A program made the translations under genes and the position numbers. From the NCBI RefSeq assembly GCF_014652875.1, contig NZ_BMZQ01000002.1, forward strand, positions 1,361,501 through 1,425,500: a DNA stretch of 64,000 nucleotides, read 5' to 3'. This DNA comes from Tianweitania populi (lineage in GTDB: Bacteria; Pseudomonadota; Alphaproteobacteria; Rhizobiales; Rhizobiaceae). Numbering within the stretch: the first letter of the stretch is position 1; each line of letters starts with the position of its first letter. The notes under the pieces were generated by a model. It worked only from the letters and a program-made list of their open reading frames with translations. It was not told where the DNA came from and made no database searches. Positions 45,080 through 51,856 of this stretch are shown here, in pieces.

Positions 45080-45105
45080 AACGGAACATCAATGTTTGTG
45101 GTTCC
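45080..45105 (-). promoter_or_regulatory. EcfG-type promoter of the small cysteine-containing protein gene
   Basis: On the minus strand GGAAC (complement of 45101-45105), 17 bases, CGTT (complement of 45080-45083). Confidence 0.58.
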
Positions 45106-45233
45106 AAAAATTTTTGCTGGCATCCACAATGCTTCAAAGTGCGGTGCAACAAGATGCTGCGCGCAGCTTGAACGATGCTTGATGCCTGCAGAATAAAAAA
45201 TTTGCAGCCAGTCAGATTTTTCGTGCTGGTGGT

Positions 45234-45258
45234 GGAACCAAGTGCCGGCCGTGTTGTT
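45234..45258 (+). promoter_or_regulatory. EcfG-type promoter of a predicted small RNA
   Basis: GGAAC (45234-45238), 16 bases, TGTT (45255-45258). TGTT instead of CGTT is also seen in the phyR promoter here. The predicted transcription start, ~45265, lies just before the first hairpin of the candidate RNA. Confidence 0.6.
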
Positions 45259-45264
45259 ATTGAT

Positions 45265-45388
45265 GCGAACACGGCGCGCCGCACCCCTATCGCCCCCACC
45301 CCAGCGGCAGTCGTGTCTTTACCGAGAACGATCCCCCCTCGGTTCTCGGTACTAAAAAAGCCGGCCCTTTGAGGCCGGCTTTCTTTTT
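45265..45388 (+). ncRNA. Candidate EcfG-dependent small RNA with C-rich loops
   Basis: The 439-base interval 45055-45493 has no credible gene but holds this structured element. Hairpin 1: ACACG (45269-45273) with CGTGT (45312-45316), then GCCGC (45278-45282) with GCGGC (45304-45308), capped by a 21-base loop (45283-45303) with three C runs. Hairpin 2: TACCGAGAAC (45320-45329) with GTTCTCGGTA (45342-45351), perfect 10 bp, loop with six consecutive C. Terminator: AAAGCCGGCC (45357-45366) with GGCCGGCTTT (45373-45382), then TTTCTTTTT. C-rich loops suit pairing with Shine-Dalgarno sequences. The layout resembles the sigma-T-controlled RNA GsrN of Caulobacter, but I claim no homology. Confidence 0.6.
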
Positions 45389-45444
45389 GTCCGAATGCAT
45401 GACTTTCTGTTAATCCCTTCCAGCAGTTGAAGCTTGGAGGAGGC

Positions 45445-45479
45445 AACAAAAAAGGGCGACCGAGGCGCCCTTTTTTGTT
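45445..45479 (-). terminator. Terminator after the DUF1328-like gene
   Basis: A perfect 14-bp inverted repeat: AACAAAAAAGGGCG (45445-45458) with CGCCCTTTTTTGTT (45466-45479). It lies 15 bases beyond the stop of the minus-strand gene and could act on both strands. Confidence 0.88.
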
Positions 45480-45493
45480 GCTGGTCCGATATG

Positions 45494-45658
45494 TCAACGC
45501 ACCCGGCGCATCACACCCGTAAACAGCGAAATCACAACAAACGCGCACAGCATCATAACCAGAACCTGCGCCATGCCGATCGAAGTTGCAGTGACGCCCA
45601 CGCTCAAAGCGCCGGCGATTGCGGCAACTACAGCAGATACGAGAAACCAATAGAGCAT
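45494..45658 (-). CDS. DUF1328-like 54-residue membrane protein
   Basis: A short gene: MLYWFLVSAVVAAIAGALSV, followed by a second hydrophobic stretch (GMAQVLVMMLCAFVVISLF) and the basic end TGVMRRVR. Two membrane helices and the MLYW start match the DUF1328 (YtjA) family of very small inner-membrane proteins. AGGAG lies 8 bases before the ATG. An exact EcfG-type promoter is 26-50 bases upstream and a strong terminator is 15 bases downstream, so it forms a complete monocistronic stress gene. Confidence 0.85.
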   Translation of the reverse strand: MLYWFLVSAVVAAIAGALSVGVTATSIGMAQVLVMMLCAFVVISLFTGVMRRVR

Positions 45659-45683
45659 CGTCTTCACTCCTTACGCCGAGGGA

Positions 45684-45708
45684 AACGTGCTTGGGAGGCA
45701 GCCGTTCC
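45684..45708 (-). promoter_or_regulatory. EcfG-type promoter of the DUF1328-like gene
   Basis: On the minus strand GGAAC (complement of 45704-45708), 16 bases, CGTT (complement of 45684-45687): an exact consensus match. Confidence 0.78.
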
Positions 45709-45810
45709 CGATGTTGAATCTTAATGAAGCACAACCAGAAGGTTGTGGTTTCATCAATGATCTTCAACACCGTATTAAGGCTGTCTCCCTGAACGATGCC
45801 TGAACGTTTT

Positions 45811-46602
45811 TCAGGCAGCCGCTTTTTGCTGGTCGAAAAACAGCGCCTGGCTGATCAAGGCCTTCACCATGTCCGGGTTGAACGGCTTGGTCACGAGGAA
45901 GGCAGGCTCAGGACGCTCGCCGGTCAGCAGGCGCTCAGGGAAGGCGGTGATGAAGATCACCGGCACGGCGCGGTCGGCCAAGATTTCGTTGACCGCATCG
46001 ATGCCCGAGCTGCCATCAGCAAGCTGAATGTCAGCCAAAATCATCTTTGGCTGGGTACGATGGAACAGTTCGGTGGCTTCCGAATGGGTGCGCGCAACGC
46101 CGACCACGCGATGGCCGAGGCTTTCCACCATTTCTTCGATGTCCATGGCGATCAGCGGCTCGTCCTCGATCACCATGATCTCGGTGGCAACCTGACGCGA
46201 GATTTCGTTGCTGGCTTCCGTGAGAAGGTCGCCGAACTCAGCGGTCGGAACGTCCAGGATTTCGGCAGCTTCGGCGTCGGTGAAACCTTCAACGGCCACG
46301 AGCAGGAAAGCCTGGCGGGGAAGCGGTGCCAAAGCGGAGAGGTTCGCGACCGCGCTTCTTTCCCAGGCAGAGGCCGGGGATTCTTCGGGAACGCGTACGG
46401 CGATCGAGGTGAAAAGCTTGGCGAAGATCTTGTAAAGCGCGATCTTGTCGCTGCTCGCCTTCGGAAAAATGCTGACATCCGCGATAATCGCTTCGAGCAT
46501 TGCGGCAACGAGCGCGTCACCGCTGGTCTGAGAACCGGACACTGCCCGCGAAAAGCGCCGCAGATACGGCAGGTGCGGAGCAATCGACGAGGAAAGGCTC
46601 AT
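45811..46602 (-). CDS. phyR: PhyR, anti-anti-sigma response regulator of the general stress response
   Basis: PhyR, when phosphorylated, sequesters NepR and so frees EcfG. The 263-residue protein has an N-terminal sigma-like domain (~1-135: LPYLRRFSRAVSGSQTSGDALV, then LLVAVEGFTDAEAAEIL) and a C-terminal receiver with D191 (MILADIQLADG), T219 (FITAF) and K239 (VTKPF). I use ATG 46602; an in-frame codon 12 residues upstream is less likely. It is divergent from nepR-ecfG, and both carry EcfG-type promoters. Confidence 0.96.
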   Translation of the reverse strand: MSLSSSIAPHLPYLRRFSRAVSGSQTSGDALVAAMLEAIIADVSIFPKASSDKIALYKIFAKLFTSIAVRVPEESPASAWERSAVANLSALAPLPRQAFLLVAVEGFTDAEAAEILDVPTAEFGDLLTEASNEISRQVATEIMVIEDEPLIAMDIEEMVESLGHRVVGVARTHSEATELFHRTQPKMILADIQLADGSSGIDAVNEILADRAVPVIFITAFPERLLTGERPEPAFLVTKPFNPDMVKALISQALFFDQQKAAA

Positions 46603-46657
46603 TCTGTGATTATCCCTGGAATAAGAAGTCGTGCCCATTAAAGTGGGTCGAGGCTAT

Positions 46658-46682
46658 AACATCGTCCATGGAAAAAAGTTCC
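46658..46682 (-). promoter_or_regulatory. EcfG-type promoter of phyR
   Basis: On the minus strand GGAAC (complement of 46678-46682), 16 bases, TGTT (complement of 46658-46661). This gives EcfG feedback on its own activator. Confidence 0.7.
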
Positions 46683-46689
46683 GCGTCGA

Positions 46690-46714
46690 GGAACATTTTT
46701 GCCATAAGCCCGTT
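46690..46714 (+). promoter_or_regulatory. EcfG-type promoter of nepR-ecfG
   Basis: GGAAC (46690-46694), 16 bases, CGTT (46711-46714), an exact match lying 94 bases before nepR. Its -35 is only 8 bases from the -35 of the divergent phyR promoter. Confidence 0.8.
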
Positions 46715-46807
46715 TAGAGCCGCTTGCGTGTGCCCGGATTAGACCGGGCTGTCTACAAGCGCAGGGGCTGCACACCTTACCTATCGATTTTAGAAGGCGG
46801 TTTTGGA

Positions 46808-47005
46808 ATGAGCGACGAGGAAAATACCGGGCAGCACGAAGCTGCGCGGCAGGGTGGGCATCTTGATCCGCTTGGAACCAATACCGAAATAGGACGGAAG
46901 CTGAAGCAGTTCTACGACGGGATCATTTCCGATCAGGTCCCTGATCGTTTCATGGATCTGTTGAGCAAGCTGGAAGCAGCGGATTCCGGTCGGAAAAAGG
47001 ACTGA
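46808..47005 (+). CDS. nepR: NepR anti-sigma factor
   Basis: NepR binds EcfG and blocks its access to RNA polymerase until PhyR removes it. I use ATG 46808, giving 65 residues with a disordered N terminus. The family core is IGRKLKQFYDGIISDQVPDRF, then MDLLSKLE (residues ~28-56), which form the two helices that wrap the sigma factor. ecfG starts 2 bases after its stop, giving coupled synthesis. Confidence 0.94.
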   Translation: MSDEENTGQHEAARQGGHLDPLGTNTEIGRKLKQFYDGIISDQVPDRFMDLLSKLEAADSGRKKD

Positions 47006-47007
47006 CG

Positions 47008-47559
47008 ATGTCGGACAGCCTGCAGTTCAAGCAAGACTTGCTTGGCGCGATTCCCAGCCTGCGTGCGTTCGGCGTTTCGCTGACGCAAAATTCCGACAAG
47101 GCCGACGATCTTGTTCAGGAAACGCTGGTCAAGGCGTGGGACAAGCAGTCGAGCTTCCAGCCCGGTACAAATCTCAAGGCCTGGTTGTTCACCATCCTTC
47201 GCAACGAGTTCTATTCGCAGATGCGCAAGCGCGGCCGCGAAGTGCAGGACAGCGATGGCGCGATGACGGCCCGGCTAGCCATCCATCCTTCCCAGCACGG
47301 CTCGCTCGACCTGGAAGATTTCCGCACCGCCCTCGAGAAGTTGCCCGAGGACCAGCGCGAAGCCATCATCTTGATCGGCGCATCGGGCTTTTCCTATGAG
47401 GAAGCTGCCGAAATCTGCAATTGCGCGGTCGGCACCATCAAGAGCCGCGTCAGCCGTGCCCGCACCCGTTTGCAGGACATCCTGAAGGTGTCGGGCGAGG
47501 CGGATTACGGCCCGGACGCCATTGCTGCCCATGTGATGGGATCAGGCGCCGGCGTCTAA
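47008..47559 (+). CDS. ecfG: EcfG, general stress response sigma factor
   Basis: EcfG is the ECF sigma factor that directs the alphaproteobacterial general stress response at GGAAC-N16/17-CGTT promoters. The 183-residue protein has region 2 (~10-75: LRAFGVSLTQNSDKADDLVQETLVKAW, NLKAWLFTILRNEFYSQMRK) and region 4 (~105-160: LEKLPEDQREAIILIGASGFSYEEAAEI, GTIKSRVSRAR). The short linker between the two regions is typical. It is regulated post-translationally by NepR/PhyR and transcriptionally by itself. Confidence 0.95.
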   Translation: MSDSLQFKQDLLGAIPSLRAFGVSLTQNSDKADDLVQETLVKAWDKQSSFQPGTNLKAWLFTILRNEFYSQMRKRGREVQDSDGAMTARLAIHPSQHGSLDLEDFRTALEKLPEDQREAIILIGASGFSYEEAAEICNCAVGTIKSRVSRARTRLQDILKVSGEADYGPDAIAAHVMGSGAGV

Positions 47560-47569
47560 CCTTTCGACG

Positions 47570-47593
47570 ACAGGCGCGGTTAGCCGCGCCTGT
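47570..47593. terminator. Hairpin between convergent ecfG and receiver gene, enclosing a stop codon
   Basis: ACAGGCGCGG (47570-47579) and CCGCGCCTGT (47584-47593) form a perfect 10-bp stem with loop TTAG. The loop holds the stop codon of the minus-strand gene, whose last residues are encoded in the stem. The T tract is weak. Confidence 0.5.
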
Positions 47594-47963
47594 TCCCCAG
47601 TGCGGCCTGCATGGCGGATACGAGGTGGTGGCTGGCATAAGGCTTCGTCACCACCGGTACATCGGGAAAAGCGCGAAACGTGTCTTCGTGCCGCGACAGG
47701 CCGGTCGCGAAGATAAACGGCAGGCCCCGGCTTTGCAGCCGTTCCGCCAGGGGCAGGGTGACGCCATCGCCGATCATGACATCCACGATGGCGATGTCGA
47801 AGCGGTGTTCATCCAAGACGGCATCATCGATTTCGGCGAGATCGCGAAAGGTTATAACCTCCGCGCACCCTTCGTCGTGGCAGATTTGCTCAACATCCAG
47901 CGCTATCAGAAATTCATCTTCGAGCAACATAACCCGAAGCCCTTCAAGGGCCCGATCTGCCAA
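47580..47963 (-). CDS. Single-domain response regulator, FATGUY-like
   Basis: The 127-residue protein is a receiver domain alone: acidic pocket E15/D16, phospho-accepting D61 (DIAIVDVMI), T87 and K107 (VTKPY). The segment PFIFATGLS resembles the PFxFATGY motif of the FATGUY subgroup, whose members (such as SdrG and MrrA) act as phosphorelay hubs to PhyR. The start is probably TTG at 47963 with GGAG 10 bases before it; ATG at codon 12 would remove the first strand. The position next to ecfG supports a stress-signalling role. Confidence 0.82.
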   Translation of the reverse strand: MADRALEGLRVMLLEDEFLIALDVEQICHDEGCAEVITFRDLAEIDDAVLDEHRFDIAIVDVMIGDGVTLPLAERLQSRGLPFIFATGLSRHEDTFRAFPDVPVVTKPYASHHLVSAMQAALGNRRG

Positions 47964-48056
47964 TCACGTATTCTCCAACCCGGTTCGTCTGCTGCATTGC
48001 CGCAAATGCAGGTGCTGTCATTTAAATAAGACATGTTGCGGACAAGGTAGAGGCCG

Positions 48057-49172
48057 TCAAGATGCGCGGTTTTCCGACCTTGAAGCAGCGTTATCCGCAG
48101 CAACGCCGGGGATCAGGTTCCACACCACGGCATAAAGGATCAGCAAAAAAGGTATGGCGATAAATCCGCCGATCGGTCCCCAAAGCCAGATCCAGAACGC
48201 CAGCGCGATCAGCACTGCGAACGGATTGAGCGTCATGGCTCGACCGATCACCATCGGCGTCACGAATTGCGCTTCGGTGAGGTGGATGGCGAGATAGATG
48301 ATGACGGGCAGCAGGCTTCCCATCAGCGTGTCGAATTCCGCCAAACCAACGGCAAACAGGATCACCGCGGTCAGCGCCGGGCCAAGGTAGGGCACGAAGT
48401 TGAAGATCGTGGCGATCGCGCCCCACAGCATGGGTGAGGGGACACCGAGCGCCCACATCGCGATGACCACGGCCGCACCATGGGCGATGTTGATCAGGGC
48501 GATCGACAGGAGATAGCGCGAAACCAGTCGCTCAATATCGCGGAAGATATGGGCGACGCGCCAGCGCAAACGGCGACGGATGCACAGCTTCAGGATCGCC
48601 GCGCGGGTCTCGTGCCTCGTGGCGATAAAGAAATACAGGCTGGCGAAGAACAGCAGGATCTGCGCGATCAACCCCGGCGCCAGGGTCGCGAGGCTGGCAA
48701 CCGCGGAATCATCGTCCACTGATACCGGAAGGCTTTCACCCCCGCCGGTCACTGAGCGCAGTTGTTCGCGCATGGTGCGTATCGTTTCGATGGGGGCCTG
48801 GAACTCCGTCAAGCGCAGCCGCAGATCAGTAAGGATGGTCGGGATGCGCTCGATCCAGAACGACAGGGGTGCTGCGACCGCAAAGACCAGCACGCTCAGC
48901 AGCGCTAGAAAGATCAGAACAACGATGGCGCCCGTCAGGCTTGCGGAAACCGCATAGCGCTCGACGCGGGTGGCCACGGGACCCAGCATCAGCCCGATGG
49001 TCACGCCGAGAAAGATGGGCGACAGGATGAACTTGCCCGCATAAAGCGCGGTGATCACCGCCAGGATACCGACAAGGATCGTCGCCACCTGCGCGGAACG
49101 GGCAATCACGATCTCGATGTTGGATCGCGGGGGAAGCCGGACGATCGCTGCGCGCTTGGTAGTCCGGTTCAT
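48057..49172 (-). CDS. AI-2E family membrane protein
   Basis: The 371-residue protein has about seven or eight membrane helices with the AI-2E (PerM/TqsA/YdiK) pattern: paired helices at ~28-70, a cytoplasmic or periplasmic middle region (~110-165), and the C-terminal block FNFVPYLGPALTAV (~255-268), then LTEAQFVTPMVIGRAMTLNP. Members export quorum signals, act as Na+/H+ antiporters or have no known substrate. An exact EcfG-type promoter lies 34-58 bases upstream, so stress-controlled membrane transport is likely. Confidence 0.85.
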   Translation of the reverse strand: MNRTTKRAAIVRLPPRSNIEIVIARSAQVATILVGILAVITALYAGKFILSPIFLGVTIGLMLGPVATRVERYAVSASLTGAIVVLIFLALLSVLVFAVAAPLSFWIERIPTILTDLRLRLTEFQAPIETIRTMREQLRSVTGGGESLPVSVDDDSAVASLATLAPGLIAQILLFFASLYFFIATRHETRAAILKLCIRRRLRWRVAHIFRDIERLVSRYLLSIALINIAHGAAVVIAMWALGVPSPMLWGAIATIFNFVPYLGPALTAVILFAVGLAEFDTLMGSLLPVIIYLAIHLTEAQFVTPMVIGRAMTLNPFAVLIALAFWIWLWGPIGGFIAIPFLLILYAVVWNLIPGVAADNAASRSENRAS

Positions 49173-49205
49173 CCTGATGCTTTACCTGTTCTTAGCGAGC
49201 CCCCA

Positions 49206-49230
49206 AACGTAGAGCCTCATTGATGGTTCC
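49206..49230 (-). promoter_or_regulatory. EcfG-type promoter of the AI-2E family gene
   Basis: On the minus strand GGAAC (complement of 49226-49230), 16 bases, CGTT (complement of 49206-49209): an exact match. Confidence 0.75.
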
Positions 49231-49235
49231 TGAGG

Positions 49236-49260
49236 GGAACATAGCTGCTTGCGTTGCGTT
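49236..49260 (+). promoter_or_regulatory. EcfG-type promoter of the second YqjD-like gene
   Basis: GGAAC (49236-49240), 16 bases, CGTT (49257-49260): an exact match, back to back with the promoter of the AI-2E gene. Confidence 0.78.
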
Positions 49261-49290
49261 ATAGCAGCGTTGATGGAACAGGAGTCATTC

Positions 49291-49596
49291 ATGGCCAACT
49301 CGCCGAACACCGAATCGCAGAACAAAGAGAATGCCGACCGCACGCCGCAGGATCTCGAAGCCGAGATTTCCCGCCTGCGTAGCGACCTGGCAAACTTGAC
49401 CAAGCAGATCGGCGCTGCTGGCACGCAGTCCTTCGACACCGCTAAGGCTGTTGCGCAGCAGAGCGTCGATCGTCTCCGCACCAACGCTCAGGATCTCGAA
49501 GAGCAGGTCGTTGCCCGCGTTCAGGAAAAGCCGCTCACCGCGCTCGCCGTTGCGGCAGCCGTCGGCTACTTCTTTGCGCTGATCAACCGTCGGTAA
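49291..49596 (+). CDS. YqjD-like (DUF883-type) membrane-anchored protein
   Basis: ATG 49291 follows AGGAG by 6 bases, giving 101 residues. The N-terminal 75 residues are helical and charged (LEAEISRLRSDLANLTKQIGAAG, then VDRLRTNAQDLEEQVVARV). The C terminus is one membrane helix (PLTALAVAAAVGYFFAL) ending INRR. The plan is the same as the product of 34019-34330. The next gene starts 5 bases after its stop, so they form a stress-induced two-gene operon. Confidence 0.8.
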   Translation: MANSPNTESQNKENADRTPQDLEAEISRLRSDLANLTKQIGAAGTQSFDTAKAVAQQSVDRLRTNAQDLEEQVVARVQEKPLTALAVAAAVGYFFALINRR

Positions 49597-49601
49597 GTCT
49601 G

Positions 49602-50054
49602 GTGATCGGACCGCTCATCGCGGCCTTCGCCACCGGCGAGATCGGGCTGACCGTCGAGCGCACGAAGCGCGCAGTGCTTGCCTATGTGGTGGCACTGCTA
49701 TTCGTGCTGCTTGGGGTCAGCTTTCTGCTGGTTGCCGGTTACATTCAGCTTGCACGCATGTTCGGGCCCCTGGTTGCCGCGCTGGGGCTTGGCATCGGTT
49801 TTGTCGTGATCGGCGGTATCGTGTTGGTCGTTCATCAGTCGCGTGCCCGTACAGAACAGCGCCGGGTGGCTGAGAAGCGTAAGACTGATTTGGTCAGCCT
49901 CGGCGCGACCGCCGCCATCGCTGCTTTGCCGAACATGATGCGCGGACGTCGCGGTCGCGCGACAGGCGCGGCTGCAGCCGTCACGCCACTGGTTCTCGGT
50001 GTCGCCTACGCGCTTTATCAAAGGCGCCGCAACGCCGACGATCCGGGCGCCTGA
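49602..50054 (+). CDS. Holin-superfamily-like membrane protein
   Basis: The start is GTG at 49602. The 150-residue protein has two membrane helices in the middle (~27-50: AVLAYVVALLFVLLGVSFLLVAGYI; ~57-80: VAALGLGIGFVVIGGIVLVV) and a basic C-terminal half with a further hydrophobic stretch. It resembles small phage-holin-superfamily proteins often paired with YqjD-like proteins in proteobacteria. The family call is tentative. It should share the EcfG promoter of the preceding gene. Confidence 0.68.
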   Translation: MIGPLIAAFATGEIGLTVERTKRAVLAYVVALLFVLLGVSFLLVAGYIQLARMFGPLVAALGLGIGFVVIGGIVLVVHQSRARTEQRRVAEKRKTDLVSLGATAAIAALPNMMRGRRGRATGAAAAVTPLVLGVAYALYQRRRNADDPGA

Positions 50055-50067
50055 TCCAGCGCTCAAA

Positions 50068-50090
50068 GACCGCGCAGTCTTTGCGCGGTC
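50068..50090 (+). terminator. Hairpin after the holin-like gene
   Basis: GACCGCGCA (50068-50076) pairs with TGCGCGGTC (50082-50090); a broken T run follows. Confidence 0.65.
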
Positions 50091-50119
50091 ACTCTTTCGC
50101 GTAAGTCGATGTTCAAACC

Positions 50120-50146
50120 ATATCAGCGTGAACTCCGCGCTGATAT
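50120..50146 (-). terminator. Hairpin after the GAF-PAS kinase gene
   Basis: ATATCAGCG (50120-50128) pairs with CGCTGATAT (50138-50146), 10 bases beyond the stop of the minus-strand kinase gene. The T tract on the minus strand is poor. Confidence 0.45.
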
Positions 50147-50155
50147 TCGCCACTG

Positions 50156-51679
50156 TTATTCCAGTGGCAGCGAAATCTCGGCTTGTACGCCTTCCGGCTC
50201 AAAGCGATGATCGACCTTCGCGCCAAGCACCTTGTCCAGACTACGCTTGATCAGGATAGAGCCGAACCCTGAACGCGATGGCCTGCTGACGGCAGGACCG
50301 TCATGCTCTTCCCACAACAGCGATACGCGCGGATGTTCGCGGTCGCCATCCAGGCGCCAGGTCAGGTCAACCCGTCCCGTGCTGACCGAAAGCGCGCCGT
50401 GCTTCAGCGCATTGCTGCCGAGTTCATGCAGGATCAGTCCCATACCCAAGGCCTGATCCGGTGAAAGCGAGATGGCCGGACCGGTCGCATTGATGCGCGG
50501 GTCAGCCTTGTCCGTGAACGGCATTGCCTGCAAGCGAACCACTTCGGCGAGATCAATGCCGCCCCATTCCATGTCCGACAAAAGCCCGTGCGCCAGACCG
50601 AGCGCCTGAAGCCTGCCGGTAAAGGCTGCCAAGAATTCGCGAGGCTCGCGTGCATGTCGAACAGTTTGGGTCGCGAGGGCCTGCACGGTCGCCAGCGTGT
50701 TCTTCACGCGGTGGTTGATTTCGCGCAGCAGCAGGCGCTGGCGTTCCTGTGAGGTCTTGGTTGTGGTGATGTCGAAGTTGACGCCGAAAACCAGCGTGGG
50801 CGTTCCCTTCGCATCGCGATCCAGCACCCGCCCGCGGGTTCCCAACCAACGCTCCGGCTGGCTTCTGCCGACCCGATATTCGCCGGCATACTCACCATTC
50901 GTTTCCAGAGCCTGGCGCAACTGAAGCATCGACTGCCGTCGGTCGCGCCGATCGATTGCCCGAAACAGGTCACTTGCGCGAAGGCTGCTGGTGATCGGAA
51001 GACCGAGCATTTGCGGAAGCAGATCGTCGCATTCGATCCTGTTGGTACGCAGGTCCCAGACCCAGCTTGCGATCGACGCCGCTTCCAGCGCCAGCGTGTG
51101 CCGCTTCTTTTCCCGAATTAACGCAGTTCGCGCTATGTCTCCCCGCCGCGCGCTGTCTTTAAGATGCAGCAAGGACGAGACCAGGGTGGCCATGCTTTCC
51201 AGTTGTGAAAGCTGGGCTGGTCGCGGCTGTTCGCGCGGCTCGGTGTCGAGAACGCAAAGCGAGCCGACCTTTTCCCCGGCAACGGTCAAGGGAACACCGG
51301 CATAGAACCGGATGTGAAGAGGGCCCGTTACCAGCTCGTTCTCTGTGAACCGGCTGTCATCAGCGGCGTTCGGAACAAGGAAAGGGGCGTTGCCGGCTTC
51401 CGCGATCGTGTGGGCGCAAAAGGAGATGTGGGATGGCGTACCGTCCAGTTCCGTTCCGACCTTGGATCGAAATTCCTGCCTTTCACGGCCAAGCAGCGTC
51501 ACCAGCGCAACCGGCGTCTGCATGATCTGCGACGCCAAAGCCGTAATCGCATCGAAATCCGCATCGCTGCCGCTCAACGCGATATCGAGGGACCTTAAGG
51601 CTTCATTGCGTGAGTCACTTTCCAACACGTCACGAACGTGTTGCGGGAGGATGCCACGCTGGTCTTCGGCTACCGTCAA
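50156..51679 (-). CDS. GAF-PAS HWE-family histidine kinase
   Basis: The 507-residue soluble kinase has a GAF domain (~25-165: SQIMQTPVALVTLLG, SFCAHTIAE, YAGVPLTVAGEKVGSLCVLD), a PAS domain (~195-308) and an HWE core. The phospho-accepting histidine is H323 in REINHRVKNTLATVQ; the N box is HELGSNALKHGALS and the W-x-E motif is WEEHDGP. The start is probably TTG at 51679, since an in-frame stop lies five codons upstream. It sits 2.6 kb from ecfG and is the best candidate in the window for a PhyR-pathway sensor kinase. Confidence 0.88.
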   Translation of the reverse strand: MTVAEDQRGILPQHVRDVLESDSRNEALRSLDIALSGSDADFDAITALASQIMQTPVALVTLLGRERQEFRSKVGTELDGTPSHISFCAHTIAEAGNAPFLVPNAADDSRFTENELVTGPLHIRFYAGVPLTVAGEKVGSLCVLDTEPREQPRPAQLSQLESMATLVSSLLHLKDSARRGDIARTALIREKKRHTLALEAASIASWVWDLRTNRIECDDLLPQMLGLPITSSLRASDLFRAIDRRDRRQSMLQLRQALETNGEYAGEYRVGRSQPERWLGTRGRVLDRDAKGTPTLVFGVNFDITTTKTSQERQRLLLREINHRVKNTLATVQALATQTVRHAREPREFLAAFTGRLQALGLAHGLLSDMEWGGIDLAEVVRLQAMPFTDKADPRINATGPAISLSPDQALGMGLILHELGSNALKHGALSVSTGRVDLTWRLDGDREHPRVSLLWEEHDGPAVSRPSRSGFGSILIKRSLDKVLGAKVDHRFEPEGVQAEISLPLE

Positions 51680-51791
51680 ATTGCGATCGTTCTACCTGGA
51701 CTCCCCGCCATAGCTAGGAACAAGGATGGCCTTGAAAAGGGTTTAAAACGCATTTTGGGCGATCCCGCCGGATGGCCTTACGGCAGCAGGC

Positions 51792-51816
51792 GGAACAAAG
51801 CGGGGATCACCGCATT
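51792..51816 (+). promoter_or_regulatory. Degenerate EcfG-type promoter candidate
   Basis: GGAAC (51792-51796), 16 bases, CATT (51813-51816), one base from consensus, 41 bases before the next gene. Confidence 0.35.
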
Positions 51817-51856
51817 GCGGGGATGTTCAATTTAGCAATTATGGTGGGAGACCGAC

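Noticed and set aside
45175-45372. A possible 65-residue protein in the gap that holds the candidate small RNA
   Set aside because: It has no ribosome-binding site, its frame runs through the terminator stem, and its composition is not protein-like. The RNA structure explains the region better.
48014-48034. A Pho-box-like CTGTCAT in the gap before the receiver gene
   Set aside because: The second half-site does not match and no phosphate-related gene is adjacent.
51680-51856. EcfG promoter for the GAF-PAS kinase on the minus strand
   Set aside because: No GGAAC reading toward the kinase is present in the region.
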